A program made the position numbers and the translations under genes. The notes under the pieces were generated by a model that had not been told where the DNA came from, searched no databases, and saw nothing but the letters and a program-made list of their open reading frames with translations. From Streptomyces sp. NRRL S-37 (lineage in GTDB: Bacteria > Actinomycetota > Actinomycetes > Streptomycetales > Streptomycetaceae): a stretch of DNA of 54,337 nt. Location of the stretch: NCBI RefSeq assembly GCF_000721605.1, contig NZ_JOIZ01000030.1, positions 1 to 54,337 of the forward strand. Direction: 5' to 3'. Shown here piece after piece: positions 50,050 through 54,337 of the stretch. The first letter of the stretch is position 1. The number at the start of each line of letters is the position of its first letter.

Positions 50050-52167
50050 TCACAGCGGAGGCAGGGCGAACAGCCGCTCCCCGCACTGCAGGACCGGTAT
50101 GCCGCGCACCACCGTCACCAGCCACGCGTCCGCCGGATCGCCCGGCGGGACGAAACGGTACTGCTCCTCCATCGTGCTGATCCGTACGGTGAGGACACCG
50201 GCCGCCGGATCGGCCGGCGTCAGGTGGACGCCGTCGCCCGCGACGACGGGAGCGGCGCCGGCACGCGGCCCCGGCCGGCTGCCGAACGGGTCCCACTCCC
50301 CGCTCATGTCGAACTCCGTGCCGGAGGCGGGATCCCGGCGCGCCACCCTGCGCAGGACGTCGCCGTCCGTCACGTACAGGTGGTCGCCGTGCACCGTGGG
50401 CGGCCCGAAACCGGCGGAGCCCTCGGCGGAGTCCTGGCTCGGCAGTTCCCACAGCGGTGTGCCGTCCGCCGACCGCAGGGCGCGCAGCCGCGTGCCGCCC
50501 AGGTGAACGGCGCCGTCGCCCGCGGCAGGCCGCAGCGCGGCGCCGGCGCCGGTCTCCTGCCGCCAGGCCTCCGCGCCGTCCCGGGTGCGCAGCGCGTGCA
50601 CCACGCCGTCGTCCCCGGCGAGCAGGAGCAGTCCGTGCGCGACGGTGGCCCGCGCGGACGCACCGGTGCCGGAGGGCGCCGTCCGCCGCCAGCGCCGGGT
50701 GCCGTCCCCGGTGCGCACGGCCGTGATCCCGCCGGAGCCGTCGAGCGCGTACACGGTGTCGCCGTCGGCGGCCAGGAGTGCGCGCAGTCCGCCGGAGCCG
50801 CGCCAGCGTACGGTTCCGGTGTCCGGTGCGAGGGCGACCGGCGCACCGTCTCCGTCGAGGGCGAGGGCGAGGGGCTGTTCGGCGGTCACCACGGCGCGGA
50901 TGTCCTCCGTCCGCCAGCGTTCCTTCCCGGTACGGGCGTCGAGCGCCACCACGCCGTCGCCGGGGAGCGCGGCCAGCAGCAGTGCTCCCGCCGCGGCCGG
51001 CGCGAACGGCGGCTCGGGCGCGAGGCCGGAGACCTCCCACAGGGGATCCGGCTGGGTGCCGGGGGCGCCCGTCCAGCGCGGTACGGGAGCCGCGTCCGGG
51101 TCGCTCCGGGCGTCGTCGTCGGCGTACCACCGCCAGGCCGCGGTGCCCGCGCCGGCGAGCAGCAGCGACCCGCCGGCCGCGGCGAGCACCGAGCGCCGGC
51201 GGAGCGGCCGCCGGCCGCCCGGGCGTCCCGCGGGGACCGGGTGCCCGGCCAGTTCGGCGGCGCGGCGCTCGCGGGCGGCGATGTCCAGCAGGACGCCCGG
51301 CGGCAGCCAGTCCGCCGGAACCGGGACGCGGGCGGCCGCCCGCCCGGGGAACGCACGGCCGCCGTCCCCGCTCCACAGCTCCTGAAGCTCCGCCGCCGTC
51401 GGCCGCAGCGCGGGATCCTTGGCCAGGCACCGGGCGAGCACCTGGCGCAGCCCGTCCGGTACGGAGGTGAGGTCGGGCTCCTCGTGGGCGATGGCGAAGT
51501 CCACCAGCGCGGCGTGGGCGCCGAACGCGTGGTGTCCGGTGCTCGCGAAGGCGAGCAGCGCTCCCAGGACGAAGATGTCGCTCGGGGGACCGAGTTCACC
51601 GCCGAGGACCTGTTCCGGTGACATGTAGCCCGCGGAACCCGGCCGTTGTGCGGTCAGGGTGAGGGCCGTCGCGTCCGGCAGGCGCGCGATGCCGAAGTCC
51701 ACGACGCGCACACCGTTGGCGGTCAGCAGCACGTTGGACGGTTTCAGATCCCGGTGCACGACTTCGGCCGCGTGCAGTGCCCGCAGCGCGTGCGCGAGCA
51801 GGGCGCCCAGCACCCGGACCGTCTCCGGCGGCAGGGGTCCCCGGTCGGTGACGGTGCGCTCCAGCGTGGGCCCGGGAACGAACTCCCCGGCGAACCACGG
51901 CACATGGCCGTCGAGGTCGGCGTCGTACACCCGCGCCACGCACGGATTCCGTACGGCGCCGGCCGCGCGTATCTCGCGCCTGAAGCGTGCCAGGAAGTGC
52001 GGGTCGCCCGCGTTCTCGGACCGCAGGGTCTTCACCGCGGCCAGCCGCCGTCCCGCCTGCCCCAGGTAGACGGTCCCCATGCCGCCGGCCCCGAGCACCC
52101 CCAGCAGCCTCCACGGCCCGAGCCGTTCCGGATCGCCGGTCCCCAGCGGCCGCACCAGTTCCGTCAC
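50050..52167 (-). CDS. Ser/Thr protein kinase with PQQ-type propeller
   Basis: A 705-residue membrane kinase, the first of three tandem genes. Kinase motifs are GVLGAGGMGTVYLG, the lysine in LAAVKTLRSE, VVHRDLKPSNVLLT, VVDFGIARLPD and SAGYMSPEQVLGG, all complete. A membrane helix follows RRRSVLAAAGGSLLLAGAG (about residues 325-350). The extracellular PQQ-like propeller includes ALDARTGKERWRTED, ALRTRDGAEAWRQETG and ALRSADGTPLWELPS. The start is GTG 52167. An 87-nt gap separates it from the pseudokinase gene. It is expected to phosphorylate itself and other proteins on the cytoplasmic side. Confidence 0.93.
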   Translation of the reverse strand: MTELVRPLGTGDPERLGPWRLLGVLGAGGMGTVYLGQAGRRLAAVKTLRSENAGDPHFLARFRREIRAAGAVRNPCVARVYDADLDGHVPWFAGEFVPGPTLERTVTDRGPLPPETVRVLGALLAHALRALHAAEVVHRDLKPSNVLLTANGVRVVDFGIARLPDATALTLTAQRPGSAGYMSPEQVLGGELGPPSDIFVLGALLAFASTGHHAFGAHAALVDFAIAHEEPDLTSVPDGLRQVLARCLAKDPALRPTAAELQELWSGDGGRAFPGRAAARVPVPADWLPPGVLLDIAARERRAAELAGHPVPAGRPGGRRPLRRRSVLAAAGGSLLLAGAGTAAWRWYADDDARSDPDAAPVPRWTGAPGTQPDPLWEVSGLAPEPPFAPAAAGALLLAALPGDGVVALDARTGKERWRTEDIRAVVTAEQPLALALDGDGAPVALAPDTGTVRWRGSGGLRALLAADGDTVYALDGSGGITAVRTGDGTRRWRRTAPSGTGASARATVAHGLLLLAGDDGVVHALRTRDGAEAWRQETGAGAALRPAAGDGAVHLGGTRLRALRSADGTPLWELPSQDSAEGSAGFGPPTVHGDHLYVTDGDVLRRVARRDPASGTEFDMSGEWDPFGSRPGPRAGAAPVVAGDGVHLTPADPAAGVLTVRISTMEEQYRFVPPGDPADAWLVTVVRGIPVLQCGERLFALPPL

Positions 52168-52198
52168 GGCGCCGATCGTAGGGGGTCGGGGCCGGGTG

Positions 52199-52365
52199 CG
52201 GTGGTGCCGTCACCGGGTTCGCCGTTCGGGTGGGCGAGGTCGCCGGAGCGCGGGGCGACCAGGTGGCCGTAGGCGCCGAGGCAGGGCTCCAGGTCGGTGA
52301 CCGGTCGGCCGTCGCGGCTGACGTCCAGGATCAGCTCGGAGGCCTTGCCGGGCCCGCCCTCCCTC
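52199..52365 (-). pseudogene. Remnant of a secreted-protein gene
   Basis: On the minus strand this stretch reads ASELILDVSRDGRPVTDLEP, then CLGAYGHLVAPRSGDL and AHPNGEPGDGTTAPG. This matches my memory of a conserved C-terminal segment in actinobacterial secreted proteins (the DL-P-LGAYGHLVALR type). There is no start, and a few residues expected between GDLA and HPNG are missing. Both the beginning and the end are gone, so it is a fragment, not a gene. Confidence 0.45.
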
Positions 52366-52389
52366 CCGCTTCGGCGTGCCGCGGACCCG

Positions 52390-52845
52390 TCAGGCCGAAC
52401 GCGCCCGCCTGGTGGCCTCCAGTACCGAGGCCAGAAAGCGGCGTACCGTCTCCAACTCGCCCTCCTCGAAGCCTTCCGCGGCCGTCACCACCTCGCCGAT
52501 CACCGTCCCGAAGAAGGCCCACCCGAGTCGTGTGGCCTCCTCCTCCACCTCCAGCAGCACCCGTCGCCGGTCGGCCGTGTCCCTGCTGCGCCGGACCCAC
52601 CCGAGCCGCTCCAGCCGGTCCACCAGGGCGGTGGTCCCGGACGAGTTCAGGCGCAGTTGCTCGCCGAGCCACCCGGGTGTGGCACGGGTACCGGCCCGTG
52701 CCGCGTCCAGCAGGTGGATCAGCGCGCGCACATCGGTGGGATGCAGCCCGTGGCGCGCGGCGAACTCGGCGCCGAGCAGGTCGAATTCCATGGTCACCGC
52801 GCGCAGCGAGTGAACCAGCCCCATCACCGGGCTCTGATCGTCCAT
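52390..52845 (-). CDS. MarR-family transcriptional regulator
   Basis: A 151-residue winged-helix regulator. The recognition region is LGEQLRLNSSGTTALVDRLE followed by RLGWVRRSRDTADRRRVLLE, the classic MarR wing. ATG 52845 has GAGGAG five bases upstream; a GTG two codons earlier is less well placed. It is divergent from the alpha/beta hydrolase, and a three-copy 16-bp repeat lies between, the likely operator for both. The ligand is unknown. Related regulators respond to phenolic compounds or oxidants. Confidence 0.92.
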   Translation of the reverse strand: MDDQSPVMGLVHSLRAVTMEFDLLGAEFAARHGLHPTDVRALIHLLDAARAGTRATPGWLGEQLRLNSSGTTALVDRLERLGWVRRSRDTADRRRVLLEVEEEATRLGWAFFGTVIGEVVTAAEGFEEGELETVRRFLASVLEATRRARSA

Positions 52846-52875
52846 GCACACTCCTCGGCCCCTTGCATATTCTCT

Positions 52876-52923
52876 CGCTGAACGAGATTATCGCTGAGCG
52901 AGATTATCGCTGTGCGAGAGGAA
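52876..52923. promoter_or_regulatory. Three tandem 16-bp repeats, likely MarR operator
   Basis: CGCTGAACGAGATTAT (52876-52891), CGCTGAGCGAGATTAT (52892-52907) and CGCTGTGCGAGAGGAA (52908-52923) follow each other without a gap. Each contains a short symmetry of the CGCTGA/CGAGA type. They fill the 77-nt space between the divergent MarR and hydrolase starts and reach the hydrolase ribosome-binding site. Confidence 0.75.
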
Positions 52924-53756
52924 TGTCCGTGTCCCCGTCGGCTTTCGACCGTGCCTACGACGAACTCCGCGCCCGCTGGCCCGACTCCACCGAGGAGCGT
53001 GACGTCGCCACGCCGTACGGGCGCACCCGGGTCCATGTGTACGGCCCGGCGGACGGCAGCCCGCTCGTGCTGCTGCCCGGCGGCTCCGCCACCGGCCTGG
53101 TCTGGTTCGCCAACGCACCGGCCCTCGGCGGGCGGTACCGGGTCCACGCGGTCGACCTGCTGGGCGACGCCGGCCGCACCGAACGCCGGGGCGCACCGCT
53201 GAGGAACGCCGACGACCTGACCGCCTGGCTGGACGCACTGCTGAACGGGCTCGGGCTCACCCGCACCCACCTGTGCGGCCACTCCTACGGCGCCTGGCTG
53301 GCCGTCAGGTACGCCCTGCACGCACCACAGCGGGTCGACCGCCTCGCCCTCGTCGATCCCACCCAGGTCTTCGCCGGATTCCGCCCCGGCTACCTGCTGC
53401 GCGCGCTGCCCACCCTGATCCGCCCGAGCCAGGCCCGTACCCGCGCCTTCCTCGCCTGGGAGACGGCGGACACCCACCCCGACGAGACCTGGCAGCGCCT
53501 CTACGCGCTGGCCACCACCGTCCCCGGCCGCAAACTCATCGCCGGCACCCGCCCCCGGGCCGCCGGTCTCCGCATGCCGGTACTGGTCCTGCTCGCCGGG
53601 CGCGGACGCGCCCACGACGCCGCCAAGGTCGCCGACAGGGCCCGCCGGACCCTCCCGCGGGGCGAGGTGGCGCTGCTCCCCGGAGCCACCCACCACTCCC
53701 TGCCGCTCACCGAGCCGAAGGAGCTGAACGACCGGCTGAGGGATTTCCTGGGCTGA
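52923..53756 (+). CDS. Alpha/beta hydrolase
   Basis: A protein of about 277 residues with the alpha/beta-hydrolase fold. LLPGGSATGLVWFANAP is the oxyanion-hole strand, LCGHSYGAWLAVRYAL gives the nucleophile serine, and the histidine is in LLPGATHHSLPL. The acid is probably in VLVLLAGRGRAHD. The substrate is not known. Two starts are possible: ATG 52923, only one base after GAGAGGA, and GTG 52929, seven bases after AGAGG, which is better placed. It is divergent from the MarR gene and probably repressed by it. Confidence 0.88.
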   Translation: MSVSPSAFDRAYDELRARWPDSTEERDVATPYGRTRVHVYGPADGSPLVLLPGGSATGLVWFANAPALGGRYRVHAVDLLGDAGRTERRGAPLRNADDLTAWLDALLNGLGLTRTHLCGHSYGAWLAVRYALHAPQRVDRLALVDPTQVFAGFRPGYLLRALPTLIRPSQARTRAFLAWETADTHPDETWQRLYALATTVPGRKLIAGTRPRAAGLRMPVLVLLAGRGRAHDAAKVADRARRTLPRGEVALLPGATHHSLPLTEPKELNDRLRDFLG

Positions 53757-53768
53757 CGGCGCCGGACG

Positions 53769-53975
53769 TCACCTGTTGCCCGTCCTGATCCAGGGCCAGA
53801 AGACGAAGCAGGTCACGACGGGCGCGACGAGCACGGTCAGCATCCACAGGCCCACGCTCGCCGGTGAGTAGACGTAGTACTGCCACCGCTCCGGCAGGAG
53901 CGAGGGCGCGAGCAGGAGCAGGACCAGCACGGTCCAGGTGGCCAGCACCACCGCCGCCATACGTCCCGCCACCAT
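53769..53975 (-). CDS. 68-residue two-helix membrane protein
   Basis: A small protein with two hydrophobic helices, AAVVLATWTVLVLLLLAPSL and VGLWMLTVLVAPVVTCFVFW, and a tail WIRTGNR. No family is known to me. The ATG at 53975 has AGGAGG eight to ten bases upstream; an upstream in-frame start would add a proline-rich stretch that does not look coded. It converges with the hydrolase gene, 12 nt between them. Confidence 0.7.
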   Translation of the reverse strand: MVAGRMAAVVLATWTVLVLLLLAPSLLPERWQYYVYSPASVGLWMLTVLVAPVVTCFVFWPWIRTGNR

Positions 53976-54070
53976 CGTTTCCGGCCTCCTCGACGACCGC
54001 TCGTGTCCCGGAGAGGGAGGATAAGGCGGCCGGTACGGTCCTCCGCGGCCGGGTGTCGCCGGCCGGGCGG

Positions 54071-54238
54071 TCACCGGCGGTCGTGCCGCCCCGGCGACGG
54101 CTCCAGGGAGGAGGGGGGCTCCTCGGAAGGGTCGTCCCGGTCGAGCGTGCCCCAGCGCCCGGGCTGTTCGGTGATGATGCGGCAGGCGTCCGTGATCACC
54201 TGGTCGGCGATCCAGCCGAGAGGTTCGATCTCCGTCAC
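54071..54238 (-). CDS. 55-residue hypothetical protein, possibly cut at its 5' end
   Basis: Minus-strand GTG 54238 opens a frame reading VTEIEPLGWIADQVITDACR, then IITEQPGRWGTLDRD and an acidic, proline-rich tail ending in RHDRR. Codon use is typical for Streptomyces. Immediately upstream the DNA turns lower in G+C and the frame runs into a TAA at 54250-54248. That suggests that the original gene start was replaced by the mobile-element end that lies there. No function is recognised. Confidence 0.5.
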   Translation of the reverse strand: MTEIEPLGWIADQVITDACRIITEQPGRWGTLDRDDPSEEPPSSLEPSPGRHDRR

Positions 54239-54242
54239 CAGG

Positions 54243-54337
54243 GGTAGTTAACTGTTCGCCTTCAAGGTTGTTTGACTGAGCGTAACTTCGATTGGGTGAG
54301 CATCGTTGTGAGGGTGTGAAGCTGACAGAGTGGGCGA
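54243..54337 (+). mobile_element. Left end of a probable IS607-type element (runs off the window)
   Basis: The last 95 bases are much lower in G+C than the rest. At 54316 a GTG opens a frame reading VKLTEWA to the end of the window. This matches the start of IS607-family serine recombinases (TnpA), which begin with an M-x-L-x-E-W-A helix-turn-helix. About 70 non-coding bases precede it, as in these elements, which have no terminal inverted repeats. Only seven codons are seen, so the call is tentative. Confidence 0.5.

Overview
The window is chromosomal DNA of a Streptomyces species. The evidence is very high G+C, GTG and even TTG starts, ATGA/GTGA start-stop overlaps, dense lipoproteins, WhiJ-type/DUF397 pairs, DUF574, DUF2637, DUF3558 and DUF4232 families, and a Rex operator ahead of rex-hemA-hemC-hemD. 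No rRNA, tRNA, CRISPR array or biosynthetic cluster was seen.

Layout. (1) 1-6.9 kb: a HAD phosphatase divergent from a glutaredoxin-like protein, then the redox-controlled rex-hemACD operon, which ends in a strong hairpin; hemB lies 16 kb further on (22.6-23.6 kb). (2) 7-12 kb: two small enzymes, a WhiJ-type regulator/DUF397 pair, a PCMT-like methyltransferase, a GHKL ATP-binding protein and a SUKH-like protein. (3) 12-19.5 kb: an HTH protein, a DUF4232 lipoprotein, a MocR regulator, a LysE exporter joined to a B3/B4 protein, an MFS transporter with a terminator-like hairpin at its start codon, and a D-2-hydroxyacid dehydrogenase. (4) 19.5-22 kb, a decayed zone: a second-copy fragment of the MFS gene, a 28-residue membrane peptide, and a secreted RHS/YD-repeat gene broken by a frameshift. 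(5) 22-33 kb: hemB, a DUF4232 lipoprotein divergent from a membrane-anchored HTH protein, a DUF574 methyltransferase, an aminotransferase that is probably leaderless, arylamine N-acetyltransferase, and divergent argS and lysS. (6) 33-37.8 kb: a DUF2637 membrane protein, two DUF3558-like lipoproteins and rtcB. (7) 37.8-44.7 kb: a short-chain dehydrogenase with a coupled 46-residue membrane peptide, a UPF0060 protein, a luciferase-like monooxygenase/FMN reductase pair, an OmpR-type two-component system and an M20 peptidase. (8) 45.3-52.2 kb: three consecutive paralogous kinase-transmembrane-PQQ-propeller proteins, the middle one with no catalytic residues left. (9) 52.2-54.3 kb: a gene remnant, a MarR regulator divergent from an alpha/beta hydrolase across a three-copy 16-bp repeat, two small proteins, and what looks like the first codons of an IS607-type recombinase at the right edge.

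How the genes work together. Rex would couple NADH/NAD+ to haem synthesis, with hemB completing the path to uroporphyrinogen III. The LysE-B3/B4 pair suggests export plus editing of a miscoding amino acid. The three kinase-propeller proteins look like one envelope-sensing module in which the pseudokinase may be a scaffold or regulator. The best candidates for undescribed biology are that kinase/pseudokinase array, the possible attenuator at the MFS start, the short low-GC island at the catalytic motif of rtcB, and the LysE-B3/B4 pair. All functional claims rest on reading motifs; no searches were run.
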